Below are positions 16,275 through 24,740 of a stretch of DNA of 64,000 nucleotides, piece after piece. How positions within the stretch are numbered: position 1 is the first letter of the stretch; every line of letters starts with the position of its first letter. The DNA lies in NCBI RefSeq assembly GCF_004365175.1, contig NZ_SOCE01000002.1:868001-932000 (forward strand), read 5' to 3'. The translations under genes and the position numbers were made by a program. Below the pieces are notes generated by a model, which was given only the letters and a program-made list of their open reading frames with translations, had not been told where the DNA came from and ran no database searches. The stretch is from Kribbella voronezhensis (lineage in GTDB: Bacteria > Actinomycetota > Actinomycetes > Propionibacteriales > Kribbellaceae).

Positions 16275-17161
16275 CCTTGACGATCTCACCACCGGCGACG
16301 CCGGAGACGCCGCTCACCGAGCCGCGGCGGCCGCTTCGCCGGACGGGGTTCTCGGTACGGCGTACGCTCGCCTACCTGCTGCTCGGGCTGCTCTCGGTGG
16401 CGGTCCTGGTGCCGTTCGCCTGGATGGTCTCGTCGTCGCTGAAGCTCGACGCGGACGTCTTCAGCGTGCCGGTCCGATGGATCCCGGCCGAGTTCCACTG
16501 GCAGAACTTCACCTCGATCTGGTCGCGGATCCCGCTGCTCACGTATCTGCGCAACTCGGTGTTCCTCAGCCTGACGATCACCGCGTTGCAGGTGCTGACC
16601 GGAAGCTTCGCGGCGTACGGGTTCGCGAAGGTGCGGTTCCCGGGCCGGGACGCGTTGTTCCTCGCCTACATCGCGACGATCGCGGTGCCCTGGCAGGCGT
16701 ACATGGTTCCGCAGTACGTGATCATGCAGAAGGCCGGGCTGGTGAACACGCACCTGTCGCTGATCCTGCTGCAGGCGTTCAGCGCGTTCGGGGTGTTCCT
16801 GATGCGGCAGTACTACCTGACCATTCCCGACGAGCTGAGCGAGGCGGCGCGGCTGGACGGGCTGAGCGAGTACGGCATCTGGGCCCGGATCATCCTGCCG
16901 TTGTCGAAGCCGGCGCTGGCGAGCCTCGCGCTGCTCACGTTCGTCAACACCTGGAACGACTACATGGGACCGTTCATCTACCTGACCGACAACAACCTGT
17001 GGACGATCCAGCTGGGGCTGCGCTCGTTCGTCGGCCTGTACGACGCCGAGTACGCGATGATCATGACCGGCTCGGTGTTGTCCGTGCTGCCGATCCTGGT
17101 GATCTTCCTGCTCGGCCAGAAGTACTTCGTGCAGGGCATCGCGACGAGTGGGATGAAGTGA
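16271..17161 (+). CDS. ABC sugar permease, MalG/UgpE-like
   Basis: A 296-residue six-helix permease. The EAA loop SEAARLDGLSEYGIWARIILP lies at about 194-214. It has the typical MalG/UgpE C-terminal end (LLGQKYFVQGIATSGMK). The start ATG overlaps the previous stop (ATGA), and its stop overlaps the next gene's GTG (GTGA). It forms the heterodimeric channel with the preceding permease and needs an ATPase encoded elsewhere. Confidence 0.92.
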   Translation: MTLTISPPATPETPLTEPRRPLRRTGFSVRRTLAYLLLGLLSVAVLVPFAWMVSSSLKLDADVFSVPVRWIPAEFHWQNFTSIWSRIPLLTYLRNSVFLSLTITALQVLTGSFAAYGFAKVRFPGRDALFLAYIATIAVPWQAYMVPQYVIMQKAGLVNTHLSLILLQAFSAFGVFLMRQYYLTIPDELSEAARLDGLSEYGIWARIILPLSKPALASLALLTFVNTWNDYMGPFIYLTDNNLWTIQLGLRSFVGLYDAEYAMIMTGSVLSVLPILVIFLLGQKYFVQGIATSGMK

Positions 17162-17835
17162 TTGCCTCGCCGTTGTCGCGGGTGAACGTCCGCGCGGACG
17201 CGTGGGACCTGCTCTGGTCGTTCGCGCATCGCGTGCTGGCGGTCAATCTCGTCCTCGCCCTGGCCGGGTCGCCGTTGATGCTGGCTCTCGGTGCCGTCGA
17301 CGCACCGTTGCGATACCCCTTGTTCTTCGGCCTGCTGGCCCTTCCGCTCGGTCCGGCCGCGGCCGGGGCGTTCGCGTACTTCGCCCTCGACGACCCACGT
17401 CCTCCTGTGACTGCGCTGCTCCGCCTCGTCTTGTCGTTCAGTCGGCGCGCGCTCGCTGTGACCTTCATTGCGGCGGCTCTGACGGGCGTGCTGCTTTCAG
17501 ACCTGAAGGTGCTGGCCGGCCGCCCGCCAGGCGCAGCCGTAGTACCGCTGCTGGTGGTACTGCTGGTGCTTGTCCTCGCCACTTCCCTTACTGCGTTGGT
17601 GCTTGTGGGGACCAGGCCGGAGCTGAGAGTCCGGGCACTGCTGCGCCTCGCTGTCTACACCGGCGTACGGGGCTGGCCTCTCAGTCTGTTGTCGCTCGGC
17701 GTCCTGGCAGTGGCCCTCGTCATCGTCAGTCAGGTCCCGGTGGCCGGCCTCGCTGTCGTGCCGGGCTGCGCGTTGTGGGTCGTCGCCACGAACAGTTCCT
17801 TCCAGCTCCGGCACCTCTCCGCACCGCCCAGTTAG
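17158..17835 (+). CDS. DUF624 (YesL-like) membrane protein
   Basis: A 225-residue protein with about five hydrophobic segments, beginning NVRADAWDLLWSFAHRVLAVNL. It matches the DUF624/YesL pattern of small membrane proteins found beside carbohydrate ABC importers in Gram-positive bacteria. Function is not established; a link to transporter assembly or sensing is only suggested by repeated co-location. The GTG start overlaps the upstream permease stop (GTGA), so it belongs to the same unit. The GH43-like gene follows seven bases after its stop. Confidence 0.7.
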   Translation: MIASPLSRVNVRADAWDLLWSFAHRVLAVNLVLALAGSPLMLALGAVDAPLRYPLFFGLLALPLGPAAAGAFAYFALDDPRPPVTALLRLVLSFSRRALAVTFIAAALTGVLLSDLKVLAGRPPGAAVVPLLVVLLVLVLATSLTALVLVGTRPELRVRALLRLAVYTGVRGWPLSLLSLGVLAVALVIVSQVPVAGLAVVPGCALWVVATNSSFQLRHLSAPPS

Positions 17836-17842
17836 GAGAACG

Positions 17843-19777
17843 ATGAAAGCATCCAGATCGGTCCGCGGCGTCGCCTTGGTGAGCGCTGCCCTCGCAGTAC
17901 TCGGCCTGATCACGGCGCCGATCAGTTCCGCTTCGGAGAAGTACAGCTCGTTCCGTCCCGGTCTCGAATGGCGCGACACCGACGGCCAGGTCATCCAGGC
18001 CCATGGGGGACAGGTCGTACCGGCGACCGACGAGGACGGCCGTCGGATCTGGTACTGGTACGGCGAGGACCGCAGCAACGGGTACTACGACAGCCCGGGT
18101 GTCCACGTCTACTCGTCGTACGACCTCTACAACTGGAAGAACGACGGGCTCGCCCTGCGCACGATGAGCTCGCCGGACCAGTTCGACGACAAGTACTTCG
18201 GCAAGCTCTACAAGAAGTACTCCGCCGCGCAGAAGGAGATCGTCTGGCGGGACCTGTCGACCAACAGCGTCCGGACCGACGGCTGGGCGAAGCCCTCGAT
18301 CCTCGAGCGGCCGAAGGTGATCTACAACAAGGCCACCCGCAAGTGGGTCATGTGGGTGCACTCCGACGGGCCTTCGTCGCCGACCAGCACGTCGACGTAC
18401 GCGCGGGCCGAGGCCGGCGTGGCGATCGCGGACTCGCCGAAGGGCCCGTTCCGCTGGGTGGACTCGTACCGGCTGAACCACGTGCCGACCGATTCCGTGC
18501 CCTGGTGCGGCACCGGCTCCTCGTTCGACCCGGCCGGCGGGATGGCGCGGGACATGAACCTGTTCGTGGACGACGACGGTACGGCGTACATCATCTACGC
18601 GTCCGAAGAGAACCGGACGATGTACATCTCGAAGCTGAACCACGACTACACCTACCTGTCCGCGCGGCCGGAGAATGCCGTGCAGGGCAAGGACTTCGTG
18701 CGAACGCTGGTGTGCAACCAGCGCGAGGCGCCGGCCATGTTCAAGTCCGACGGCCGGTACTACCTGATCACCTCGGGTGCGACCGGCTGGGACGCGAACC
18801 CGGCCAGGTACGCGACCTCGGAGAACATCCTCGGCCAGTTCACCGACCAGGGCAGCCCGATCAGCGGACCGGGCGCGGCGAACACGTTCAGCTCGCAGAG
18901 CACCAGCGTGATTCCTTACGACCAGAAGCAGAACAAGTTCATCTTCATGGGCGACCGGTGGACGCCGGACTCGCTGGCGACCGCGCCGTACGTGTGGATG
19001 CCGATGTCGTTCGGCGAGGGCGGCAGTCTCTCGATCGGCCCGGATCAGGAGTGGCGGCTCGGCGACCTCCCGGCGTACCAGCGGTGGACCGTCGACACGC
19101 AGCTTCCCGATCACGTGGCACTGGGGGACACGAGCACGCTGCCGGCCAGTGTGAGTGTCAAGACAGGCTCGGTGTCGAAGCAGGTGGCCGTGACCTGGGA
19201 CGCCTCGACCGTCGCCCGGCCGGGACCGGCGAACGTCCGCGGCACACTGGCGGACGGGCGGACCTTCACCCGCGCGATCGTCGTGGTACCGCAGGGCCTG
19301 CGGTACGCCGTCAACGCCGGTGGCGTGGCGACCACGGACTGGCAGACCCTGACGAAGGCGGCCGGGTCGCTGTTGAACTCGAGCCCTGAGCAGCCGCTCG
19401 GGGTGGATCCGGCGACGGGGAAGACCTGGGGTTACACCGGCGCGAGTGCACCCGCCGGTCCGGCGAGCGGCGATCTCTACAGCACGCTGCGGTACGCCAA
19501 GAACCACGAGCCGCTCGTCTACACCTTCGAAGGGCTCGAGCCGGGAACCTACACCGTGCACGCGGGCTATTTCGATCCGTGGCCGTGGGCGAACCGTGCC
19601 GCGCAGGTGACGATCAACGGTTCGGTCGTCGACCAGCAACGCCTCTTCACGGGAACCAACGAGGCGGCGGCTTACCACGACGTACCGGTCGGTCCCGACG
19701 GCAAGGTCACCGTCACGATCGCCCCGACCCGCTCACCGGACATCCAGGTCAGCTGGTTGATGATCGCGCGCAGCTGA
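17843..19777 (+). CDS. Secreted GH43-like glycosidase with C-terminal carbohydrate-binding module
   Basis: A 644-residue protein with a Sec signal peptide (cleavage near ISSASEK). The catalytic five-blade propeller starts with LEWRDTDGQVIQAHGGQVV and IWYWYGEDRSNGYY. This AHGG plus YWYGE layout is typical of GH43 enzymes close to exo-beta-1,3-galactanases (GH43_24-like). An acidic pair of residues is plausible in ARDMNLFVDDDGTAYIIY and NQREAPAMFKSDGRYYLITS. After about residue 410 an Ig-like linker (SVSKQVAVTWDASTV) leads to a CBM-like beta-sandwich (YTFEGLEPGTYTVHAGYFD). AGGAG precedes the ATG. It is the last gene of the import unit and would release sugars outside the cell. The subfamily call is by eye. 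Confidence 0.75.
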   Translation: MKASRSVRGVALVSAALAVLGLITAPISSASEKYSSFRPGLEWRDTDGQVIQAHGGQVVPATDEDGRRIWYWYGEDRSNGYYDSPGVHVYSSYDLYNWKNDGLALRTMSSPDQFDDKYFGKLYKKYSAAQKEIVWRDLSTNSVRTDGWAKPSILERPKVIYNKATRKWVMWVHSDGPSSPTSTSTYARAEAGVAIADSPKGPFRWVDSYRLNHVPTDSVPWCGTGSSFDPAGGMARDMNLFVDDDGTAYIIYASEENRTMYISKLNHDYTYLSARPENAVQGKDFVRTLVCNQREAPAMFKSDGRYYLITSGATGWDANPARYATSENILGQFTDQGSPISGPGAANTFSSQSTSVIPYDQKQNKFIFMGDRWTPDSLATAPYVWMPMSFGEGGSLSIGPDQEWRLGDLPAYQRWTVDTQLPDHVALGDTSTLPASVSVKTGSVSKQVAVTWDASTVARPGPANVRGTLADGRTFTRAIVVVPQGLRYAVNAGGVATTDWQTLTKAAGSLLNSSPEQPLGVDPATGKTWGYTGASAPAGPASGDLYSTLRYAKNHEPLVYTFEGLEPGTYTVHAGYFDPWPWANRAAQVTINGSVVDQQRLFTGTNEAAAYHDVPVGPDGKVTVTIAPTRSPDIQVSWLMIARS

Positions 19778-19833
19778 GCCGGCGGACCGGATTCGACGAA
19801 GGCGAATCGTCAGCGATGGGATGACGGAACTAC

Positions 19834-19862
19834 TTGTCATCGTTTTGATGACTTGCTATAAG
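19834..19862 (+). promoter_or_regulatory. Hsp20 promoter with RheA-like operator between -35 and -10
   Basis: TTGTCA (19834-19839) and TATAAG (19857-19862) are separated by 17 bases. Within lies TGTCATC-N5-GATGACT (19835-19853), matching 13 of 14 positions of the TGTCATC-N5-GATGACA operator described for RheA, the thermosensor repressor of hsp18 in Streptomyces albus. A bound repressor would cover the promoter. The gene starts 55 bases after the -10. Confidence 0.75.
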
Positions 19863-19916
19863 GGAAGTGCGTGTTGACACCACCGTGGAAATCGAGTTTC
19901 AGGAGGTGTAAGGACG

Positions 19917-20363
19917 ATGTTGATGCGCACTGACCCGTTCCGTGAGTTCGACCGGCTGGCCCAGCAGTTCTTCGGCAGCCAGGCACCGGGCACGTGGTCG
20001 CGGCCGACCCCGATGCCGATGGACGCCTACCGCCACGGCGACGAGTACGTCGTCTCCTTCGATCTGCCCGGTATCTCGCCGGACGCCATCGAGCTCGACG
20101 TCGAACGCAACGTCCTCACGGTGAAGGCCGAACGCCGGCCGCTCGAGCTCGGCGACGACGTCGAGGTCCAGGTCGCCGAACGCCCGCTCGGGGCGTTCTC
20201 GCGGCAGCTGTTCCTCGGCGACACCCTCGACGCGGACAACATCCAGGCGAACTACGAGGCCGGCGTCCTCACCTTGAAGATCCCGGTCGCCGAGCAGGCG
20301 AAACCGCGCAAGATCTCGATCACCGCGACCGACAGCGGTGACCGCAAGGAGATCAACGCCTGA
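19917..20363 (+). CDS. Small heat-shock protein, Hsp20/alpha-crystallin family
   Basis: A 148-residue chaperone. The alpha-crystallin domain covers about residues 37-140, from YRHGDEYVVSFDLPGISPDA through LTVKAERR to the GVLTLKIPVAE strand that ends the domain. The C-terminal IXI-type motif appears as ISITA. The short N-terminal arm MLMRTDPFREFDRLAQQFFG is typical of actinobacterial Hsp18/Hsp20. It holds unfolding proteins in oligomers during heat or other stress. AGGAGGTG precedes ATG by eight bases. Control by a RheA-like repressor is suggested by the upstream operator; no rheA gene is adjacent. Confidence 0.93.
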   Translation: MLMRTDPFREFDRLAQQFFGSQAPGTWSRPTPMPMDAYRHGDEYVVSFDLPGISPDAIELDVERNVLTVKAERRPLELGDDVEVQVAERPLGAFSRQLFLGDTLDADNIQANYEAGVLTLKIPVAEQAKPRKISITATDSGDRKEINA

Positions 20364-20406
20364 GGAGGCCTCCAGGCAGTCGCATGCTGTTGATGGGGTG
20401 AGATCG

Positions 20407-20688
20407 ATGACGGCAATCCACCAGCGGACACCGGTCGACGAGGTCTTCCTCGACCTCGTGCTCGACGACAGCGACCTGCTGCGGGCCGAGTTCGACGCCT
20501 TGATCACCGCCTGCTGGGAGACGCCGTGCCAACCGCCCCGGCGCAAGCTGTGTCCACCGGTCGGCGGCTGGGCCGCGCCACGACCGGCCGCCCGATCGCA
20601 GCGTGACGGTTTCCTGCCGACGGACATGTCGCCGGCGCGTCCGCCGCGGGGCCGGCAGCGTGGTCCTCCGCTCGCTCACCTGGTTTGA
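20407..20688 (+). CDS. Small conserved-looking hypothetical protein
   Basis: A 93-residue frame starting MTAIHQRTPVDEVFLDLVLD. The N-terminal half is acidic and structured-looking (LDDSDLLRAEFDALITACWE); the C-terminal half is Arg/Pro-rich and probably disordered. It lies 43 bases after the Hsp20 gene and 103 bases before the GAF-ANTAR gene, on the same strand, with GGGGTGAG before the ATG. Codon third positions are GC-biased through the N-terminal half, which supports translation. No function is assigned. Confidence 0.5.
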   Translation: MTAIHQRTPVDEVFLDLVLDDSDLLRAEFDALITACWETPCQPPRRKLCPPVGGWAAPRPAARSQRDGFLPTDMSPARPPRGRQRGPPLAHLV

Positions 20689-20791
20689 CCGATTCGGAGG
20701 AGGTGAGGAGATCCGACAACTTCGATGCCATTGACCCGGTGATGCGGCCCTTCGAGCCGCATCACCCTGGTCCTCTCGGTGGAGCAGGGAC

Positions 20792-21478
20792 ATGGAACTG
20801 TCTGAGTTTGCTGAACTGATGACGACCGTCGCCGACTCGTTGCGTCAGCAGGGCGATGTCGACAGCACCCTCGCGCTGATCACCGCCGGCGCTGTGGAGG
20901 CAATCCCCGGTGTGACCCACGCCAGCCTCTCGGTGGCCGGCAAGAACGGCACGATCCAGACCCTGACTCCCACGGACGAGGTCGCCGACCTCGCCGACCG
21001 TACGCAGTACGAACTCCGGCAAGGGCCGTGCGTCGAGGCCGCGCTGAACGCGCAGGTGGTCCAGGCCGACGACCTGGGGAGCGATTCCCGCTGGCCGCTG
21101 TACGGGCCGAAGGCCGCCGACCTCGGCCTGCGGTCCCAACTGTCGTTCCAGTTCCGCGCCGATCCGTTGGTCCGCGGCGCGCTGAACCTGTACGCCGACG
21201 AGCCGGCGGCCTTCGGACCGGACGCACGCTACCTCGGCGCCATGTTCGCCAACTGGGTGGCGGTGCTGCTCGGCTGGAACAGCCAGGGAACAAGCTTGTC
21301 CCGCGCCCTCGAAAGCAGGGGCGAGATCGGGACGGCCGTCGGAATCCTGATGGAGCGCTACCGGCTCGATCAGCAGCGCGCCTTCGCCTTCCTGGTCCGC
21401 ACTTCCCAGACACAGAACGTCAAACTCCGCGAGATCGCCGCCGGCATCGTCACCCGAACCTCCGCCCATGCGGCTTGA
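20792..21478 (+). CDS. GAF-ANTAR RNA-binding antitermination regulator
   Basis: A 228-residue two-domain protein. The GAF sensor domain covers about residues 15-165 (QGPCVEAALNAQVVQADDL is the usual core). The ANTAR RNA-binding domain is at about 170-225 (LESRGEIGTAVGILMERY, then AFAFLVRTSQTQNVKLREIA). Such proteins bind paired stem-loops in nascent RNA and prevent termination when the GAF domain is engaged. They are common in actinomycetes. The partner RNA is unknown; I saw no obvious dual-hairpin leader in the short gaps nearby. Confidence 0.88.
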   Translation: MELSEFAELMTTVADSLRQQGDVDSTLALITAGAVEAIPGVTHASLSVAGKNGTIQTLTPTDEVADLADRTQYELRQGPCVEAALNAQVVQADDLGSDSRWPLYGPKAADLGLRSQLSFQFRADPLVRGALNLYADEPAAFGPDARYLGAMFANWVAVLLGWNSQGTSLSRALESRGEIGTAVGILMERYRLDQQRAFAFLVRTSQTQNVKLREIAAGIVTRTSAHAA

Positions 21479-21493
21479 TCGCCTGCGTCGGCC

Positions 21494-22333
21494 TCAGTCC
21501 CACTCACCGACGGGCCGATCGGGCCGAACCAGTTCGGCGAACAGCCCGAAGTGGTCGCTGACCCACACACCGTCGACCGGTTCGTCGAACACGATCCGGC
21601 AGTCGCGCACGTCGAGCAGTGGTCCGTGGATGCCGGAGCGGACCATGATGTAGTCGATCCGGCGGCCGCGCTCGAGTTTCATCTCCCCGGCCGGCACCAA
21701 GGGATTGGCCGGGCTGAAGGTGTGACCGGGTTCGTCGCGGTGTCCACTCTCCCAAGCGTCCTCGTAACGCACACTCAGCTCGTCGAGCGACTGACGGCCG
21801 GTCCAGAATCGGATGCTGGCCGCCTGCGCGTCCGCGTCGAAATCACCGAGCAGCACGACCGGGAGATCAGCCCGGACACCGACCAGCTCCTCGATCCAGC
21901 GGGCGGCGGTGACGGCTTGGCGTTCGCGGACGTACTCGCTCGTCAGCTGCCAGTTCGGTTTGTAATGAACGACCAGAACGGCCCCGAGCGGATCCGGCGC
22001 CTGCACTTCGACCGCGACCACAGCTGCCCATGGCAGGCCGCCCGCCTGCGGGGTGACGTGCAGGTCGAGACTGTGCACGGCACCCAGCGGCCACCGACTT
22101 GCCAGACAAGCACCCACCGGGTCGGGTGGCTGCGACGGGTGATCGACGATCGTGTACTCCGGGCCGAGCAGTTCGCGCGCCTGGTCGAGGTGCTCGCTCC
22201 GGGTGACTTCCTGCAGCGCCACGACATCCGGCTGCAGAGCTGCGATCCCGGCGCGGAGCACCTTCTCCCGCCGGGGCCCGTCCGCATGATCGCGAGACAA
22301 GATGTTGTACGTCAGCACCCGCATCCCGGTCAT
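21494..22333 (-). CDS. Endonuclease/exonuclease/phosphatase family hydrolase
   Basis: A 279-residue EEP protein. Motifs in order are MRVLTYNIL, DVVALQEVTRSEH (catalytic Glu), HYKPNW, LLGDFDADAQA (third motif as GDFD), RIDYIMV and VSDHFGLFAEL (catalytic His). The full set of metal and catalytic positions is present, unlike the paralogue at 4180. Substrates in this family include nucleic acids, phosphoinositides and sphingomyelin, and the sequence does not choose between them. There is no secretion signal. GGAGGACG precedes the ATG. It ends 15 bases from the convergent GAF-ANTAR stop. Confidence 0.85.
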   Translation of the reverse strand: MTGMRVLTYNILSRDHADGPRREKVLRAGIAALQPDVVALQEVTRSEHLDQARELLGPEYTIVDHPSQPPDPVGACLASRWPLGAVHSLDLHVTPQAGGLPWAAVVAVEVQAPDPLGAVLVVHYKPNWQLTSEYVRERQAVTAARWIEELVGVRADLPVVLLGDFDADAQAASIRFWTGRQSLDELSVRYEDAWESGHRDEPGHTFSPANPLVPAGEMKLERGRRIDYIMVRSGIHGPLLDVRDCRIVFDEPVDGVWVSDHFGLFAELVRPDRPVGEWD

Positions 22334-22389
22334 CGTCCTCCTTCGCCAGCGTCCATCCCTTCTCGACGCTGTCGGTACCCCGTTGGCGC

Positions 22390-23109
22390 CTACTGCACGC
22401 CGGTGCGGGCCGCGCGGAGGATCAGGTCCGCAACCTCGGCTGGCTGAGAGGCGAACACCGCGTGCGAAGCGCCCTCGATGCTGACGACCTCGCCCTTGGC
22501 GCGCTCGGCCATGAAGCGATGCGCGGCGAGCGGGATGTTCTTGTCCGCCTCGGCGATCAGGAAGAAGCTCGGGACCGACGCCCAGGCCTGCAGTCCCTCG
22601 GCCGGCTCGTTCAGCGCGGCGACGGTGATCGGCCGCTGGGTGGCAGCCATCAGCCGGGTGGTCTCCTCCGGTACGTCGGCGGCGAACTGCCCGCGGTACA
22701 ACTCCTGCGCCACGTACATGTCCTGGTTGCCGTCCGGGAGTGGCACCGGCCGCAACGTCTCGCCGAGCGAACTGCCCGGGAACTGGCTCGACAATGCCGC
22801 CGCGGATTCGCCGGCCTCGGGTGCGAACCCGGCGACGTACACCAGTGCCGTGACGTTCTCCGCACCCGCGCCGGCCTTACTGATCACCATTCCACCGTAG
22901 GAATGCCCGACCAGCACGACGGGCCCGTCGATCGTGTCGACCAGCGCCCGCACCTGCGCCGCGTCGTACGCCACCGACCGCAACGGATTCGCCGCCGCGA
23001 TCACCGTGTGCCCCTCACCCTGCAGCCGCTCGACGACCGGCCCCCACCCGCCCGACTCCGCAAACGCCCCATGCACCAGAACAATCGTCGGCTTGCTGTC
23101 GTTCGCCAT
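22390..23109 (-). CDS. Alpha/beta-fold hydrolase (EstC/salicylate-esterase-like)
   Basis: A 239-residue alpha/beta hydrolase beginning with PTIVLVHGAFAESGGW (oxyanion region HGAF), with nucleophile elbow GHSYGG at about 82-87, acid in LIAEADKNIP, and catalytic His in EGASHAVFASQP. This compact layout is common in esterases and haloperoxidase-like hydrolases of actinomycetes. ATG at 23109 has GGAGG five bases upstream and is preferred over the GTG one codon earlier. The upstream 70 bases are unusually AT-rich for this genome (TTATATCCTTAATAA), consistent with a promoter. Confidence 0.85.
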   Translation of the reverse strand: MANDSKPTIVLVHGAFAESGGWGPVVERLQGEGHTVIAAANPLRSVAYDAAQVRALVDTIDGPVVLVGHSYGGMVISKAGAGAENVTALVYVAGFAPEAGESAAALSSQFPGSSLGETLRPVPLPDGNQDMYVAQELYRGQFAADVPEETTRLMAATQRPITVAALNEPAEGLQAWASVPSFFLIAEADKNIPLAAHRFMAERAKGEVVSIEGASHAVFASQPAEVADLILRAARTGVQ

Positions 23110-23183
23110 CACTACCTCCGGTTTCGGTTCCTGTCGCGCTCCTTTGCCAGCTTTATATCCTTAATAATGAACAAACCCCACCC

Positions 23184-24491
23184 TCACCCCTGAGGCCGGT
23201 CACCGAAGTGCGCTGGGCGCGCACTGCTCCACAGGAGTTCGGCTTCAGCCAGGAACTGTGGGAACCAGGTGTCGGCCGGTTGGAGGACGAACTTGGGTTC
23301 GCCTGGTGCCTGGAAGGTGTAGTACTCGATGAACAGGGCCGAGTAGTCGGTATGCCGGCCGGCGGCGGCGTCGACTGCGACAAGGCCGAGTGGGATCGGG
23401 TGGCTCGTGAGGCGAACTTCGAGCGTTCCACCGGTCGACGCGGCCAACTCGGACAGCAACCGCAGGGCTTGGTCGATCCGCGCCTTGGCGGACTCCAGGG
23501 ACCGCTCCGCGTAGTACCTCTGGGCCGCGGTCTCGACCGCGTTCGACCTCGGGTCGATCAGCAGGATACGGATGGCGCAGCCTTGCCGCAGCCAGCGCTC
23601 GAACTCGGTGTAGTTCTCGACCAGCAACGTGTTGCGCGCGACGCCTGTGATGAGAAGCTCCTTCGCAGCCTTCATCGAGGTCAGCAGTTCGGCGCCGAAC
23701 GATTGAGTGAACTGGGGGCGTGCGAGTGCGTTCAATCGCCGCCCGGGCGGCGGTGGCCATGCAGTGCCGGCTTCCCACAGCCGCTCGGCCTGACGCGCAT
23801 AGAAGGTGAACCATGCACCGTCAGCTTCGGCGAAGTGCAGGATCGGTCCAGGCTCGGCAGCGGGTCTCAGTTCGGGGTGCTGGATGGTCACGGTCGCAGA
23901 GCCGCGCGCGTTGATGAGGCTGACGCCGATGGGAGGGATGAACTGGGCGACGCGGATCGCCAGGTTGCCTTGCGTGCTGGCCTTGAGCTCGACCAATTCG
24001 TCCAGCGTTGTTCTGATCCGCTGCGACAGCAGGGCTGCGCGACCGGTCGGACGCAGCAGGGCTGCTTGCTCGACGAGTTTCTGGTCGGTCGGGTCGACGA
24101 TGAGGACACGGATGCGTGCGCCACGAGTCAGCGCACGATGGAGGTCGTCGCGTGCGCCCTGGATGGTGCGTGCCATCGCGATGCCGATCAGAAGGAGATC
24201 GTCGGCATCGGCTCGTCGGCGGATGAGATCCTCCGGGAAGTTGTGCAGCAGTACGTCGGCAGGTCCGGCGCGGTCGGCGATCTGCGCGACCAGACGCCGG
24301 GAGCGGATCTGCGAGATGGACAATGCTGCGAGCAGCGCGAGGATCGCCGAACTGAGCACGCTCATGCTCGCTACGTTCACGATTCCGAGGACTGTGAATA
24401 CACCGGCTGCGCCGGTCAGCAACCAGAGGTCGAAGTTGTCGTCTGTCAAAGTGCGGTGGGCGGCCCGCAATGAGGCCCGTACGAAACTCAC
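23184..24491 (-). CDS. Membrane protein with duplicated DUF5919/PLD-like cytoplasmic domain
   Basis: A 435-residue protein. Two hydrophobic segments occupy about residues 22-58 (LWLLTGAAGVFTVLGIVNV, then a second helix). The rest is cytoplasmic and internally duplicated: both halves carry a basic helix, an IRVLIVDP or IRILLIDP strand, an Ala-rich helix with an SL or LL-S start, GNLAIRV or GTLEVRL, and a PIGVSLI or PLGLVAV strand. The pattern resembles DUF5919/phospholipase-D-like sensor modules, but no HxK catalytic motifs are visible. It is a single-gene unit. A membrane-tethered sensor or effector is possible. Function is unknown. Confidence 0.6.
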   Translation of the reverse strand: MSFVRASLRAAHRTLTDDNFDLWLLTGAAGVFTVLGIVNVASMSVLSSAILALLAALSISQIRSRRLVAQIADRAGPADVLLHNFPEDLIRRRADADDLLLIGIAMARTIQGARDDLHRALTRGARIRVLIVDPTDQKLVEQAALLRPTGRAALLSQRIRTTLDELVELKASTQGNLAIRVAQFIPPIGVSLINARGSATVTIQHPELRPAAEPGPILHFAEADGAWFTFYARQAERLWEAGTAWPPPPGRRLNALARPQFTQSFGAELLTSMKAAKELLITGVARNTLLVENYTEFERWLRQGCAIRILLIDPRSNAVETAAQRYYAERSLESAKARIDQALRLLSELAASTGGTLEVRLTSHPIPLGLVAVDAAAGRHTDYSALFIEYYTFQAPGEPKFVLQPADTWFPQFLAEAELLWSSARPAHFGDRPQG

Positions 24492-24740
24492 CGCCCCACC
24501 GTACGGTCGGTAGGTGTGCTTCGGAGGTCGACGGCGCGTCGTGAGCTCGGCGCCGCACCGGAAACCCTTTCCTGCACGGAATGGAAAGCCCGGGGGCCTT
24601 GGGTCTCGCCGCGCCCGTGGGTGCAGGCATGGCCGGCGCGCGCGGGTTTTGAGCGGCGACGGAGGAGCCGCGACCCGGGGTGGGTGGGAGCGCCGACGGA
24701 GGAGGTGCGTGGGAAACGAACCGCTGGCGGAAGGTGGTGA

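Noticed and set aside
13698..16292. An 864-codon minus-strand open frame across the ABC importer genes
   Set aside because: It is antisense to three clearly recognised genes, low-complexity in composition, and arises from GC-rich codon bias on the opposite strand.
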